Assembly (NCBI RefSeq): GCF_013377785.1
Contig: NZ_JABXWT010000003.1
Location: forward strand, 240,958-304,957
Length of the DNA stretch: 64,000 bases
Origin: Ruegeria haliotis
GTDB taxonomy: Bacteria; Pseudomonadota; Alphaproteobacteria; Rhodobacterales; Rhodobacteraceae
Reading direction: 5' to 3'
The position numbers and the translations under genes were made by a program. Position 1 is the first letter of the stretch. Every line of letters starts with the position of its first letter. The notes beneath the pieces are model-generated. The model saw only the letters and a list, made by a program, of their open reading frames with translations, was not told the DNA's origin and made no database searches. This document shows, in pieces, positions 43,901-53,860 of the stretch.

Positions 43901-46361
43901 GCACTGGTACGGTCAAACGGCGCTCGACGGGGCGGCCGGATCCATCGGACAAACGGGCAATGACTGTTGCCTCGATGGGTTTGCCACTAGTCTCTAATAC
44001 AGGGACTTTAACCGCGATATCTGCTTGCCCCGCTGCATTTGTGCGGACGTCGCCGAAATAGCTGCTTTTGATTGGCACCTCAGCATCATAGCGGCCAAAG
44101 CGATAGCCATCGAAACCCGGCACTGTCTCGGCGGGGCGCGAGATGACCTGTCCGTCAATGGTCAGGTCTGAGCCCGGCGCGCCGAACAGATACCGGGCGT
44201 CGATATGTAACGGCGGACTGTCGCCGGGGCGCAAAGGGGCATCGGGCAGGGTCAGATCGAAATCGATACGTTCGGGCAGAAAATCCTCGACTAACACGGT
44301 TTGGCGGGCCAACGCTTTGCCTTTGGGGTCGGACTTGATCTCGATCTTCCAAGTGCCGCGCGGCACGTCCGCCGCCACCGGTAAGGCAAACACGTGGCCA
44401 CCCGCGACACCACCGTCTGACACCGCGCGGCGGTATTCGACCCCATCCGGGCGGTTTAGAATGGCGGTCAAAGGTAGGCCTTCAATCGCTTGCGCCTGAG
44501 CATCGCGGGACAGGGCGGTGACATGGATCACCTCGCCTGCGCGATAGGCGCCGCGATCGGTGGTTAGGAAGACGTCAACCGGCCCGGCCGGTGCGCGCCC
44601 TTCGACACCGCGATCCGACAGGTCAAACGCCGGATCGGTGAGGGACAGAAAGCTGAAGTCAGTGTCGCCGTCTGTGACCATCACCAATGCGGGCGCGCTG
44701 GCTCCGGTACCGCGCGTCAGGCCCGGCTCGAACCGTGCATACCCGTCTGCATCCGTTTGGACCTTGGCAAGTACGGCATTGGCGTTGGACACCAGTGAAA
44801 CCTCAATCCCGTCGCGGGGTTCGGCGTTGTGCAATCCGCGCACGGTGACGTGCAACCCGTCCGTGCCAAGCGCGGTGCTGATGCCGAGATCGGATAACAC
44901 GAACCACTGTGTAGCCCCCGGATCGTCATACGGATCAGCACCCGGCACCCGCGCTGTCAGCGCGTAGATGCCTGCAGGCCGCCCGGCAATCGCCTCGGCC
45001 ATCGGCAGGCGCGCGGTCATGGTCTGGTTCAACTGGTTCGAGACTTCGGCGGTGCCGGTCCAGATGTCCTCGGCAATTTCATCCGAGAACTCTTGCTCCT
45101 GCCATTCGCTGAGCGGGCGTCCGAAGAAATCCTGTTGCACTGTGCGCAGCAGGTTACGGTCGCTGACGCGCCGCAGGATCAGCTCCAGTTCGGTGACGTT
45201 GACCGTTTCCACCGGCAGCGCCGCATCGACAGATTTCGGCAGCACATAACTGCGCCCCGGAAACCGGACCGCAGGCGCACGGTCGCGCACGTAATGCGTC
45301 AGTTCAACATTGCGGTTCAGGGTTTCTCCGGACGCGGCAGGCAGGCCTTCGCGCAGCGTCAGACGATAGCGCTGGCCATGCGCAACACCGTCGATGCAAA
45401 GCTGAGCCTCATCCACCTGAACAACCAGACCTTCATCGCTGCGCTGCACAAAGGGGTCGTAATCCACCCCTGCTTTGACCAGTGGTTCGGAAAACTCGAC
45501 ACAGATCCGGGGTGCGGCGGCATTGCTTTCCACTGTGCTGTCTTTCACGCGGAACCCATATTTCCCGATGGCTTGATCCAAGGTCGCCAAAACGTCCTCG
45601 CGAGGTTGCACCTGTTCGGCCAGCCTGAGGACGGGGATCATATCACGTCCGCGCTCAACCTCTTCCAGCGCGTTTGCAAGCGTCAACAACGCCGCGATTT
45701 GCGTGCCGGTTGAATCAGCCCGCAGATACCCGTTGATTGCGGCGCTCAGCGCCCGATTGCGCAGGTCTCGCTTTTCGGACCAGCCCGATGGGTTCATCGC
45801 CAGCAACAGCCGGGCGTATTCGACCCACAGGTCCGGTGCATCGCTTAGCGAAACAGCAACACCTGTCCACTGCATGGCCTGGGTCACGTTGGCAGCGCCG
45901 AGTGCGGCCTCTAGCACGGTCTCCAGATCGCGGCCGTCCGCGCTGTGCAGAAACCCCAGATCGCGGGCCTGTTGCGCGGCACGAATCAGATCCGCAGAGG
46001 GTAGAATATCCAGCGCCTCGGTACGCATTTTGACCAATGTTAGGGTCTGTTCTGTGAGGGTAATCTTTTGTGCAGACAGGGCCCCTTCGTAGGGTTCCTG
46101 CCGGGTCACGCCGCTTTTGGGGAAACAGGCGTCTGATCGGGTATTGTAGGTAAAGGCCGTACAGCGATCATTGGACGAGCAGGCCTGAATGCAGGACTTC
46201 AGATCTGTGTCGAACAGTGCATCCAGATCCGATCCGTAAAAATCCGCGTCCCTCGTCGTGACATAGCGAAACTCTGGAACGGTGCTTTGCGCGAAAGCGG
46301 CTGTGGGCAAAAGGAAAAATGAAAAAATGTAAGCGATTGAAATTAATACAAAGCGGTGCAT
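40935..46361 (-). CDS. Bacterial alpha-2-macroglobulin with PAN/apple domain
   Basis: A 1808-residue envelope protein. The start at 46361 has a textbook AGGAGG site and yields a signal peptide ending in AAFAQS. Then come an apple/PAN-like domain (about 30-85; four cysteines, SCIQACSSNDRCTAFTYN), several macroglobulin (MG) domains, and the thiol-ester domain. The thioester motif CTEQ (Cys1368, Gln1371) is intact. Such proteins trap invading proteases in the periplasm and cooperate with PBP1C, encoded just downstream, in repairing the wall. There is no lipobox, so it is probably soluble in the periplasm. The PAN domain could bind a carbohydrate or protein partner. Confidence 0.95.
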   Translation of the reverse strand: MHRFVLISIAYIFSFFLLPTAAFAQSTVPEFRYVTTRDADFYGSDLDALFDTDLKSCIQACSSNDRCTAFTYNTRSDACFPKSGVTRQEPYEGALSAQKITLTEQTLTLVKMRTEALDILPSADLIRAAQQARDLGFLHSADGRDLETVLEAALGAANVTQAMQWTGVAVSLSDAPDLWVEYARLLLAMNPSGWSEKRDLRNRALSAAINGYLRADSTGTQIAALLTLANALEEVERGRDMIPVLRLAEQVQPREDVLATLDQAIGKYGFRVKDSTVESNAAAPRICVEFSEPLVKAGVDYDPFVQRSDEGLVVQVDEAQLCIDGVAHGQRYRLTLREGLPAASGETLNRNVELTHYVRDRAPAVRFPGRSYVLPKSVDAALPVETVNVTELELILRRVSDRNLLRTVQQDFFGRPLSEWQEQEFSDEIAEDIWTGTAEVSNQLNQTMTARLPMAEAIAGRPAGIYALTARVPGADPYDDPGATQWFVLSDLGISTALGTDGLHVTVRGLHNAEPRDGIEVSLVSNANAVLAKVQTDADGYARFEPGLTRGTGASAPALVMVTDGDTDFSFLSLTDPAFDLSDRGVEGRAPAGPVDVFLTTDRGAYRAGEVIHVTALSRDAQAQAIEGLPLTAILNRPDGVEYRRAVSDGGVAGGHVFALPVAADVPRGTWKIEIKSDPKGKALARQTVLVEDFLPERIDFDLTLPDAPLRPGDSPPLHIDARYLFGAPGSDLTIDGQVISRPAETVPGFDGYRFGRYDAEVPIKSSYFGDVRTNAAGQADIAVKVPVLETSGKPIEATVIARLSDGSGRPVERRLTVPVLPSQPVIGIKPMFDDVIPEGTEAAFQIVGLTPDLTATPMRLSWTLNKIETRYQWYQLYGNWNWEPTTRRTRVATGEVDFTADPLTLAQPVDWGRYELVVQRVDGTYVESAVDFYAGWYQAADASTTPDRLEMSLDRDSYRPGDTAQVRIVPRMAGVAQIEVLSNHLIHRQMINVPEGETVIPIEVTQDWGAGAYVTATVIRPMDISAGQNPARTMGVAHAAVDPVGRKLNVNIDVPEISAPRQTQKARIRVENATQGDPVWLTLAAVDVGILNLTGFESPDPQGYYFGQRRLGVDLRDVYGRLIDGMNGAMGTVQSGGDNDNGMRRQSPPPTQDLMAVFSGPVQVRANGEVEIDIPLPAFNGTVRLMAVAWSRAAVGQAEADMIVRDPVVVTASLPRFLAPGDQSRMLLEIIHADGTAGDMALGLTTSSELELGAAPSSFALDQGGKVVIEVPIRAMAVGDPEISVSITTPDGRDLSQTLRMPVRANDPVVALTRRFSLGSGDSFLFSQDVFDGFQPGSAKAILSAGPLAKFDTPGLLDRLNRYPYGCTEQITSQALPLLYLSSVAQASGLGDGPVVDQRIDNSIRSVLTRQAANGAFGLWRAESGDFWLDAYVTDFLSRARAQGHPVPDRAFAQAMDNLRNRINYAPDFDQGGQDIAYALMILAREGAASMGDLRYYADVKGDAFDTPLAASQLGAALASYGDQTRADTMFARAAQMLAQRPAQNQTYWRADYGTDLRDAAGLLTLAVDAGSEAIDREALVQRVTAGRAHLSTQEATWSLLAAHALVSDPTGSGLLVNGAPIDGPFVQVLESGQAEELNITATDGGPTDITLTVNGIPDIPPEAGGTGYAIERQYYSMEGEPLDPSNTTVGDRFVTVITVTPFEGGGARLMVDDPLAAGVEIDNPSLLRSGDVRSLDWLDLSEASHTEFRSDRFLAAVDLSGRETVTLAYVARAVTPGDFHHPAASVEDMYRPQNRARTATGRVVVR

Positions 46362-46477
46362 GGTGACCTCCTGTTTGCGGCCAGCCTCGCATGCCGTTCG
46401 GCCGTTGCGCAACGGCTTAAACACTTTTTCACGCTCTGTCGGGATGCTGTGCGCAGACGGTCCCGGAATTAGAAACT

Positions 46478-48691
46478 ATGAGTCTTGCAAACAAACTGGC
46501 ACAGGAACGGCGCGCGCGTCTGGCGGCAGAGCGGTTGTTGGAATTGAAACAGGCCGAACTGTCAGCGGCAAACCGCAAACTGGGCCGTCACGCCATGGCC
46601 CTGACCAAGCGCATCGGCGAGACTCAGGCCGAGGTTGAGACGGTTCGGGATGAGAATGAAAAGGTCAAATCGGATCTGACGGTCGCCAATGCCAAGATCG
46701 AGGTGGCCGAGCGCCGCCTCTGGCACTCGATCCAGACCATTCAGGACGGCTTTGCCTTCTTCGACGGTGACAGCCGTTTGATCAGCGCCAATACCGCGTA
46801 TCTGAGCGTGTTTGAGGGGTTGGATGAGGTGACCCCCGGAATTTCCTACCAACGCATTTTGGAATTGCTGACGACCGAAGGGATCGTGGATATCGGGCCC
46901 GAACCTGCCGTCGAATGGCGGGCCAGAATGTGGGACCGCTGGGCGCGCGCAAACCCTCCTGCAGTGGTGATTCAACTTTGGAATGGCGAATATATCAAGC
47001 TGATCGACCAGCGTGGGAACGGTGGTGATGTGGTCAGCCTGGCGCTGAACATCACGGCGTCGGTCCGACATGAAACCGAGTTGAAGACCGCCCGCGAACG
47101 GGCCGAGGCCGCGAACCGGGCCAAATCGGCGTTTCTGGCCAATATGAGCCATGAGATACGCACGCCGATGAACGGTATTGTCGGCATGACCGAGCTACTG
47201 AGTGAAACGCCGATGGATGAGGAGCAGCGCCTTTACGTCAATACCATCCGCAACTCCGGCGAGGCCTTGCTGGTCATCATCAACGACGTTCTGGACTATT
47301 CCAAGATCGAGGCGGACAAGCTGATCCTGCACCCAGAGCAGTTCGATTTGGAGCGTTGCATCTTCGAGGTTGCGATGCTGCTGCAGCCCAGTGTCCGGGA
47401 CAAGGGACTGACACTGCTGGTGGATTACGACCTGTTCCTGCCGACCTTGTTCGTGGGTGATCCGGGCCGGGTGCGTCAGGTGCTGACCAATCTTGTAGGC
47501 AATGCGGTGAAATTCACCGCCGAAGGCCACGTGCTGATCCGGGTGACCGGCGTTCCGCATCCCGACGCGGATACCTGTGATATTCACGTTGCGATCGAAG
47601 ACACCGGCATTGGCATCGAGGCTGACAAGGTTGGGCATATTTTCGGCGAGTTCAGCCAGATCGAGGATGAGCGAAACCGCCAATTCGAAGGAACCGGGCT
47701 GGGGTTGGCGATCAGCAAACGGTTGATCGATATGATGGGCGGCTCGGTCTGGGTCGAAAGTGAACCGGGTCAGGGATCATGTTTTGGATTTCGTGTGTCT
47801 CTACCGACTGCCGAAGGCCTGCAGCCGGGGCTTCCGGACCTTGCCGGTCATCTGAAGCACGTCATGGTGGTCGAAGATCTGGCCGTCAATCGCGCAATTC
47901 TGACCAAGCAACTGGGCCGCCTCGGGGCCGAGGTCACGTGCTGCGCTTCGGGAGGTGAGGCGCTGTCCAGGCTGAGCAGCTCGGTTGATCTGCTGCTTTG
48001 CGATCATGACCTGCCGGACATGGATGGGCTGGAACTGGCGACGACGCTCAAGGACCGGGGGTGGGGCGAACTGCCTGTTGTTGTGATGTCCGTCAATCCC
48101 GGTGTGATCCACGCCAACCCCGCCCGCCATCTGATCGAAGGCGTTCTGCAGAAACCCATTCCGCGATCCGAGCTGTTTTCCCGGCTCATGGCGCTGGGAA
48201 GTCCGGCGCTGACACCAGATCGGCCAAAGGGCTCTGATACTACCATTGCAGAGGTGACAGCCCTGTGTGAGGGGCAAAGGATCATGCGGGTTCTGGCGGC
48301 CGAGGATAACAGAACCAATCAGTTGATCCTGCAAAAAATGGTCAAAGATCTGAACATTGATCTGCGTTTTGCAAGCAACGGCATCGAGGCTGTCGATGCT
48401 TATCAGGAGTTTGATCCGGATCTGATCTTCATGGATATTTCGATGCCGAAAATGGATGGAAAGCAAGCCACAGTTGAAATCCGTCGACGCGAGATTGGAA
48501 CAGGTCGTCACTTGCCCATCGTTGCCCTGACCGCCCATGCGATGGCGGGGGACGATCAGAGTATTTTATCCGCCGGTCTGGATCACTACCTGACCAAACC
48601 GCTGCATAAAAAACTGATCCGTGAGATGATCCTGAAACACTGCCCCGAGCACACCTCTCCCGTCATTGCTGAGATTGAGCAGGCGCGATAG
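46478..48691 (+). CDS. Hybrid sensor histidine kinase with two receiver domains
   Basis: A 737-residue cytosolic sensor with no membrane segment. An N-terminal coiled coil (about 1-85) leads to a PAS-like domain ([23 protein letters not shown]), a HisKA domain with His225 in [15 protein letters not shown], an ATPase domain ([19 protein letters not shown]), and two receivers with acceptor Asp509 ([12 protein letters not shown]) and Asp653 ([12 protein letters not shown]). No Hpt domain or response regulator is adjacent, so the output pathway is unknown. The gene is divergent from the alpha-2-macroglobulin gene with a 116-bp gap. Confidence 0.95.
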   Translation: MSLANKLAQERRARLAAERLLELKQAELSAANRKLGRHAMALTKRIGETQAEVETVRDENEKVKSDLTVANAKIEVAERRLWHSIQTIQDGFAFFDGDSRLISANTAYLSVFEGLDEVTPGISYQRILELLTTEGIVDIGPEPAVEWRARMWDRWARANPPAVVIQLWNGEYIKLIDQRGNGGDVVSLALNITASVRHETELKTARERAEAANRAKSAFLANMSHEIRTPMNGIVGMTELLSETPMDEEQRLYVNTIRNSGEALLVIINDVLDYSKIEADKLILHPEQFDLERCIFEVAMLLQPSVRDKGLTLLVDYDLFLPTLFVGDPGRVRQVLTNLVGNAVKFTAEGHVLIRVTGVPHPDADTCDIHVAIEDTGIGIEADKVGHIFGEFSQIEDERNRQFEGTGLGLAISKRLIDMMGGSVWVESEPGQGSCFGFRVSLPTAEGLQPGLPDLAGHLKHVMVVEDLAVNRAILTKQLGRLGAEVTCCASGGEALSRLSSSVDLLLCDHDLPDMDGLELATTLKDRGWGELPVVVMSVNPGVIHANPARHLIEGVLQKPIPRSELFSRLMALGSPALTPDRPKGSDTTIAEVTALCEGQRIMRVLAAEDNRTNQLILQKMVKDLNIDLRFASNGIEAVDAYQEFDPDLIFMDISMPKMDGKQATVEIRRREIGTGRHLPIVALTAHAMAGDDQSILSAGLDHYLTKPLHKKLIREMILKHCPEHTSPVIAEIEQAR

Positions 48692-48700
48692 AGTGCCAAA

Positions 48701-49162
48701 ATGTCAAAAGATCGAGGGTTTCGCGCCCGGGCCTTGGGCGAAATTGCAATCCGTTGCGCTGATATGCGCGCGATGGTCGAGTTTTATGAAACCGTGATCG
48801 GGCTGGAACGCCTGAGCGGGGATTATAACAGCGCCATCACCTTTTTTCGCATTGCCGAAGGCTATGGCGGGCATACGCAGGTTTTGGCGCTGTTTCATCA
48901 TACGGCTGCACCGCGTCCCGGCTTGCATCCAACCGGTTCAGAACGGCCAGTGACTGGTGGTCAGTCCGCATTGCATCACATCGCCCTGTCCCTGCCATTC
49001 GCGGAACAGGATGCCGTCCTGCGTTGGTATGACCAGATCGGGCAGCCCTACCGGATTGAAAATTTCGGCTGGATCGGCTGGCGCGGTATCTTCACCGAAG
49101 ATCCCGAAGGGAACACTGTCGAACTGGTCGCGTATGATCCGTCGATGTTGGATCAAGCCTGA
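48701..49162 (+). CDS. VOC (glyoxalase/dioxygenase) family protein
   Basis: A 153-residue VOC-fold protein: GEIAIRCADMRAMVEFYETVIGLERL at the start, SALHHIALSLP in the middle and FTEDPEGNTVELVAYD at the end, with His and Glu in metal-ligand positions. The substrate is not identifiable. It starts nine bases after the histidine kinase stop and is probably on the same transcript; it overlaps the convergent yaaA end by ten bases. Confidence 0.9.
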   Translation: MSKDRGFRARALGEIAIRCADMRAMVEFYETVIGLERLSGDYNSAITFFRIAEGYGGHTQVLALFHHTAAPRPGLHPTGSERPVTGGQSALHHIALSLPFAEQDAVLRWYDQIGQPYRIENFGWIGWRGIFTEDPEGNTVELVAYDPSMLDQA

Positions 49163-49923
49163 TAGGGACGCACGAAGACGGGTTTGTCTTCGTTTGACAG
49201 GTCTGGGCGGTATTCATATCCGCCGCTGTCAAAATCCAGTAGCCCCCTGGGATCGCTCAGGCGATGCTGAATGATATAGCGCGCCATTGCTCCGCGCGCT
49301 TTCTTGGCGAAGAAGCTGACGATCTTGGGGGTGCCGGCTTTGTCCTCCATGAAGACTGGAGTAACCACCCGCAGTTTCAGCGCTTTTGGGTCAACGGCCC
49401 CAAAGTACTCCTGACTGGCGCAGTTCACCAAAACCTCGCTGCCAATCTCGCTGGCCTGTGCGTTAAGCGCCTTGCTCAGCTGGTCACGCCAATAGTCATA
49501 CAGGTTTTTGCCACGACGGGTTTTCAACTTGCTGCCCATTTCCAACCGATAGGCTTGAATAGAGTCGAGCGGACGCAGGACGCCATACAGGCCGGACAAA
49601 ATACGCAGATGGTCCTGCGCCCAGGCCATTTCGTCGGTGTCCAGCGACGCGGCCTCGAGCCCCTGATAGGTATCTCCGGCAAAGGCCAGCGCGGCGGGGC
49701 GTGTCACGTCTGCCTCGGGTGCGTCGGAAAAGACGCGATACCGATCCCGATTCAGGCGGGCCAGATCGTCGCTCAGATCCATCAGCTTTTTCAGATCGCC
49801 AAGGGTTAGGTTGCGGGCGGTTTTTGACAGCCGGATCGCATCATCCTGAAAAGCCGGCTCGGTTGCCGATACATCGCGTTCCGCCCAGTCCAACCGTTTG
49901 GCCGGAGAAATAACTACCAGCAT
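49153..49923 (-). CDS. yaaA: Peroxide stress protein YaaA (DUF328)
   Basis: A 256-residue cytosolic protein. The family signatures are all present: MLVVISPAKRLDW at the N-terminus, AFAGDTYQGLEA, LSGLYGVLRPLDSIQAYRLEMG, FFAKKARGAMARYII and FDSGGYEYRPDLS. In E. coli YaaA lowers free iron during hydrogen peroxide stress and binds DNA. Here it would fit the peroxide produced by the sarcosine oxidase, though the genes are far apart. It is followed on neither side by a clear partner; recQ lies 32 bases upstream and may share its transcript. Confidence 0.95.
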   Translation of the reverse strand: MLVVISPAKRLDWAERDVSATEPAFQDDAIRLSKTARNLTLGDLKKLMDLSDDLARLNRDRYRVFSDAPEADVTRPAALAFAGDTYQGLEAASLDTDEMAWAQDHLRILSGLYGVLRPLDSIQAYRLEMGSKLKTRRGKNLYDYWRDQLSKALNAQASEIGSEVLVNCASQEYFGAVDPKALKLRVVTPVFMEDKAGTPKIVSFFAKKARGAMARYIIQHRLSDPRGLLDFDSGGYEYRPDLSNEDKPVFVRPYQA

Positions 49924-49955
49924 GTCTGCCCTCTTTCCTTGCCTGTCCGGGGTAA

Positions 49956-51995
49956 CTAGCCCGCCATCTGCAATACGTCCAGAAAGGCGGCGCCAAACCT
50001 TTCGTGACGGCGATCGCCCAGAACCTGTTCCAGTGCGCGGGCATCGCTGCCGCGCATCTGCGCCACCTTGGCCAATTGCGAGGCGGAACAGGTTAGCGGC
50101 TTGTCGATACCCTCGGGCCCCCGAGATAACTGCGTCTGAATCTCAAGCAGGCGATCATAAATGTCGCCCTGATCGCGCCCGGCCAGCTTGCGTCGTGCCG
50201 GGTGTACGGCTTCGACTGCCCCTGCGATCACTTCCAGGAAAGTATCGCCATACCGCTCCAGCTTTTTCGCGCCCACGCCGCCGACCCGGGCCATGTCATC
50301 CAGGGTTGCGGGGCGACTTTCGGCCATTTCGATCAGGGTGCGGTCGGGGAAGATGACATAGGCTGGGACACGCGCGGCTTCGGCCAGGGCGCGACGTTTG
50401 GCTTTGAGCGCCGACAACAGCGGCGCGTCCTCTTCGGACACCATCATCTTGACTGCCGGTCTCCGCGTGGCCTTGCGTATCGTGTCTTTGCGCAGATTGA
50501 TCTGTGCCTCGCCCTTCAGGATCGGCTTGGCGGCCTCGGTCATACGCAGCGCGCCATGACGTTCCCCATCGGGACGGACCAGATCGTGGCCCATCATCTG
50601 CCGAAAGATTGCCTGCCATTGTGGGCGCGACCAGTCCTTGCCGATACCATAAGTGGACAGGTTGTCATGACGGCGGGCGCGAATTTTATCCGTTTCATTG
50701 CCCAATAAGATGTCGATCAGATGGCCCGCACCGAACCATTCCTCGGTGCGCAGAATCGCGGACAAGGCCATACGAACCGGGGTGGTGCCATTGAACACCT
50801 CGGGTGGCGTGTCACACAGATCGCATTTGCCGCAGGGTTCGATCTGTTCGCCAAAATACCCCAGCAATGCCTGACGCCGGCATTTCAACGCTTCGGCCAG
50901 TCCCAGCAATGCATTCAACCGACCATGATCGGCCCCGCGCCGTTCAGGTGGGGCCAGTCCTTCGTCGATTTGTGACCGGCGCAGGCGGATGTCATCGGGC
51001 CCAAACAGGGTCAGCGTCTCTGCCGGGCCACCGTCGCGGCCGGCGCGGCCAATTTCTTGATAGTATGCCTCGATGGATTTCGGCAAATCGGCATGGGCCA
51101 CCCAGCGGATATCGGGTTTGTCGATGCCCATCCCGAACGCCACCGTTGCGACCACGATCAAGCCGTCCTCGCGGGCAAAGCGGGTTTCGACAATGCGGCG
51201 ATCCTCGGCCTCCATCCCACCGTGATAGTGGCAGGCGGTGTGGCCCTCGGCACGCAACGCCTGCGCCAGCACCTCTGTCTTGTTGCGGGTGCCGCAATAG
51301 ACGATGCCGGACTGGGTTTTGCGGGCTTCGGCAAAGTCGAGGATTTGCTTGCGCGGCCCGTCCTTGGCGGCAAAGGCCAAATGGATATTGGGCCGGTCAA
51401 AGCCGTGCAGGAATTTGCGAGGCGCAGTGCCGTCGAACAGCTTCTCGACGATCTCGTCCTGCGTTTCCGCATCCGCGGTTGCGGTGAAGGCAGCCAGCGG
51501 GACGTCCAGCGCCCGCCGCAACTCACCAATCCGGAGGTAATCGGGGCGAAAGTCGTGCCCCCATTGGCTGACGCAGTGCGCCTCGTCTACCGCGATCAGG
51601 CTGACACCAATGCGCCGCAACATCCCCAATGCCGATCCGGCGGCCAGACGTTCGGGGGCCATGTACAAAAGCTTCAGCCGTCCGGCCTCGAGCGCCTCCC
51701 ACACAGCATCGGTTTCCTCGGGCGTATTGCCCGAGGTCAACGCCCCGGCCTCGACGCCTGCTTCCTGCAAGGCGCGAACCTGATCACGCATCAGGGCGAT
51801 CAGCGGTGAAATCACCACCGTCACCCCGTCGCGTAATAGGGCAGGCAGTTGGAAACACAGGGATTTGCCGCCCCCGGTTGGCATGATGGCCAGCACGTTC
51901 TCGCCTGCGGTCACGGCATCGACGATCTCTTCCTGCCCGGGGCGGAAGGCGTCGAATCCAAAGACATCTCGCAACAGGGGTGCGGCGTCGAACAT
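49956..51995 (-). CDS. recQ: ATP-dependent DNA helicase RecQ
   Basis: A 679-residue helicase for recombination repair. Motif I IMPTGGGKSLCFQLP, DEAH box VDEAHCVSQWGHDFRPDY, motif VI QEIGRAGRDGGPAE, a zinc-binding RQC region with CGKCDLC, and a C-terminal HRDC domain (AYVIFPDRTLIEMAE) plus a short extra helical tail. All catalytic motifs are intact. No LexA box is seen upstream. Confidence 0.97.
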   Translation of the reverse strand: MFDAAPLLRDVFGFDAFRPGQEEIVDAVTAGENVLAIMPTGGGKSLCFQLPALLRDGVTVVISPLIALMRDQVRALQEAGVEAGALTSGNTPEETDAVWEALEAGRLKLLYMAPERLAAGSALGMLRRIGVSLIAVDEAHCVSQWGHDFRPDYLRIGELRRALDVPLAAFTATADAETQDEIVEKLFDGTAPRKFLHGFDRPNIHLAFAAKDGPRKQILDFAEARKTQSGIVYCGTRNKTEVLAQALRAEGHTACHYHGGMEAEDRRIVETRFAREDGLIVVATVAFGMGIDKPDIRWVAHADLPKSIEAYYQEIGRAGRDGGPAETLTLFGPDDIRLRRSQIDEGLAPPERRGADHGRLNALLGLAEALKCRRQALLGYFGEQIEPCGKCDLCDTPPEVFNGTTPVRMALSAILRTEEWFGAGHLIDILLGNETDKIRARRHDNLSTYGIGKDWSRPQWQAIFRQMMGHDLVRPDGERHGALRMTEAAKPILKGEAQINLRKDTIRKATRRPAVKMMVSEEDAPLLSALKAKRRALAEAARVPAYVIFPDRTLIEMAESRPATLDDMARVGGVGAKKLERYGDTFLEVIAGAVEAVHPARRKLAGRDQGDIYDRLLEIQTQLSRGPEGIDKPLTCSASQLAKVAQMRGSDARALEQVLGDRRHERFGAAFLDVLQMAG

Positions 51996-52073
51996 GTGTG
52001 GGGGTGCCCTGTTTTAAGGTTTATCTGCTCTTAATACAGGACAATCACATACTAAGATTCGGTGAACAAGTGG

Positions 52074-52361
52074 TCAGTAGAAATAGACCGCATTGTTGAT
52101 CAGGACGATCCGCAGCGCATAGACAGCGATCAACACCACCAGCGGCGTCAGGTCCAGCCCACCCATGCTGGGCAGAATGCGCCGGATCGGGCCATAGATC
52201 GGTTCGAGAATTCGGTTCAGACCGTACCAGATTTGTGCCACCAACTGTTGGTGCAGGTTCAACACCTGAAAATTGATCAGCCAGCTCATGATTACATGAG
52301 CAAGAATGATGAACCAGACAATGTCCAGGATCAGCAGCAGGATTTGGATCAGCGACAGCAT
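52074..52361 (-). CDS. YggT family membrane protein
   Basis: A 95-residue protein with two YggT-type helices, LLLILDIVWFIILAHVIMSWL and the C-terminal TPLVVLIAVYALRIVLI, plus the characteristic RILEPIYGPIRRILPSMGGLDLTP. These proteins are tied to osmotic tolerance and cell-division membrane sites in other bacteria. The ATG at 52361 is preferred because GGAG lies five bases before it; a GTG is six bases upstream. Lies between recQ and a divergent MFS gene. Confidence 0.9.
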   Translation of the reverse strand: MLSLIQILLLILDIVWFIILAHVIMSWLINFQVLNLHQQLVAQIWYGLNRILEPIYGPIRRILPSMGGLDLTPLVVLIAVYALRIVLINNAVYFY

Positions 52362-52492
52362 GGGCACTCCGTTTTCTTATTGGCTGAGACCTAAGCGCCC
52401 GTTTGGAAAAGAGCAAGTGCGCGCCAACTGAAAGCTTGCGAAATGACCCAAAGCCCCGTCTTATGAAAACAACAAAAAAAACAGGGGCAGGC

Positions 52493-53860
52493 ATGGCAGA
52501 GATTTCCAAGCGCAAGCGCATTTGGGGCTGGTGGTTTTTCGATTGGGCCAGCCAGCCATACCACACGCTGCTGGTGACCTTTGTCTTTGGCCCCTATTTC
52601 GCAGGCGTTGCTGCCGAATATTACCTGAATTCAGGTCTGGACGCTCAGGCCGCCGATGCGCGGGCGCAGACGCTTTGGGCAAACGGGATGACCATTATCG
52701 GGTTGGTGATCGCCTTCGGTGCGCCCCTTTTGGGCGCGCTGGCGGATGTATCCGGGCGGCGCATGCCGTGGATTTTCGCCTTTTCGGTGATGTATTCGGT
52801 GGGCTCGGCCGCGCTGTGGTTCACCATGCCGGATGGGTCAAACATGTGGCTGATGCTGTCGGCCTTTGGTCTGGGGTTTGTTGGCGCTGAATACGCGTTG
52901 ATCTTCATCAACTCGCAGCTACCGGATCTGGGCGATGACAGCGAAGTGGGTGAGATATCCGGATCGGGCTTCGCCTTTGGTTACTTTGGCGGCCTTGTAT
53001 CTCTGGCGATCATGCTGGTGCTGTTTGTCGAACAAGCCAACGGCAAGACGTTGATCGGGATGGATCCGATCTTTGGTCTGGACGCCGCAACCCGCGAAGG
53101 CACGCGCTTTGTCGGTCCCTTTACGGCTGGGTGGTTCATCTTGTTCATGGTGCCCTACTTCCTGTGGGTCCGGGATGACGCACAAACAGACAAGAAAGGC
53201 AGCGTGGGCGAGGCGTTGAGTCTTCTGGTGAAGTCCGTCTCCAATCTGCGGCATCGGGGCAGCTTGGCCAGCTATCTCGGTTCATCCATGTTCTACCGTG
53301 ACGCGTTGAACGGGCTTTACACATTCGGTGGCGTGTATGCTCGGCTGGTGTTGGAGTGGGATCTGATCAAAATCGGAGTCTTTGGCATTGTCAGTGTTCT
53401 GGCTGCAGCGGCGTTTTCCTGGGTGGGGGGTAAGCTGGACAAGAAATACGGCCCTAAACCGGTCATTCTGGTGGCCATCTGGGTGCTGATCTTTGTCTGC
53501 ACCACGATCGTGTCGATGGATCGGACCCAGATTTTTGGCATCGCTCTGCCCGAAGGGTCCGGGCTGCCGGATCTGGTGTTCTTTGGCTGCGGCGTTCTGA
53601 TTGGCGGCATGGGCGGCATTCTGCAATCGGCCAGCCGGTCGATGATGGTGCGCCATACTGACCCCGCAGCGCCGGTCGAAAGCTTTGGCCTGTATGGTTT
53701 GTCCGGCCGTGCCACTTCATTTGTTGCGCCACTGCTGATCGGAATTGCCACAGTGGCAACCGGCAGTGCGCGACTGGGGGTGTCACCGATCGTTCTGTTG
53801 TTTATTCTGGGCCTATTCCTGATGCGCTGGGTGAAACCGGAAGGGGATCAGAGCAGATGA
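52493..53860 (+). CDS. MFS transporter of the UMF1 / Atg22-like family
   Basis: A 455-residue membrane protein with about 12 helices. The start RIWGWWFFDWASQPYHTLLVTFVFGPYF and the NSQLPDLGD segment are typical of bacterial UMF1 (vacuole effluxer Atg22-like) transporters, which may export amino acids or small metabolites. The start at 52493 begins at the conserved region; a 30-residue lysine-rich extension to 52403 is unlikely. It overlaps mepA by four bases. Confidence 0.91.
   Translation: MAEISKRKRIWGWWFFDWASQPYHTLLVTFVFGPYFAGVAAEYYLNSGLDAQAADARAQTLWANGMTIIGLVIAFGAPLLGALADVSGRRMPWIFAFSVMYSVGSAALWFTMPDGSNMWLMLSAFGLGFVGAEYALIFINSQLPDLGDDSEVGEISGSGFAFGYFGGLVSLAIMLVLFVEQANGKTLIGMDPIFGLDAATREGTRFVGPFTAGWFILFMVPYFLWVRDDAQTDKKGSVGEALSLLVKSVSNLRHRGSLASYLGSSMFYRDALNGLYTFGGVYARLVLEWDLIKIGVFGIVSVLAAAAFSWVGGKLDKKYGPKPVILVAIWVLIFVCTTIVSMDRTQIFGIALPEGSGLPDLVFFGCGVLIGGMGGILQSASRSMMVRHTDPAAPVESFGLYGLSGRATSFVAPLLIGIATVATGSARLGVSPIVLLFILGLFLMRWVKPEGDQSR

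Noticed and set aside
52045..52566. 173-codon minus-strand frame across the yggT start
   Set aside because: The conserved YggT protein is in another frame at 52074-52361 with a good ribosome site.
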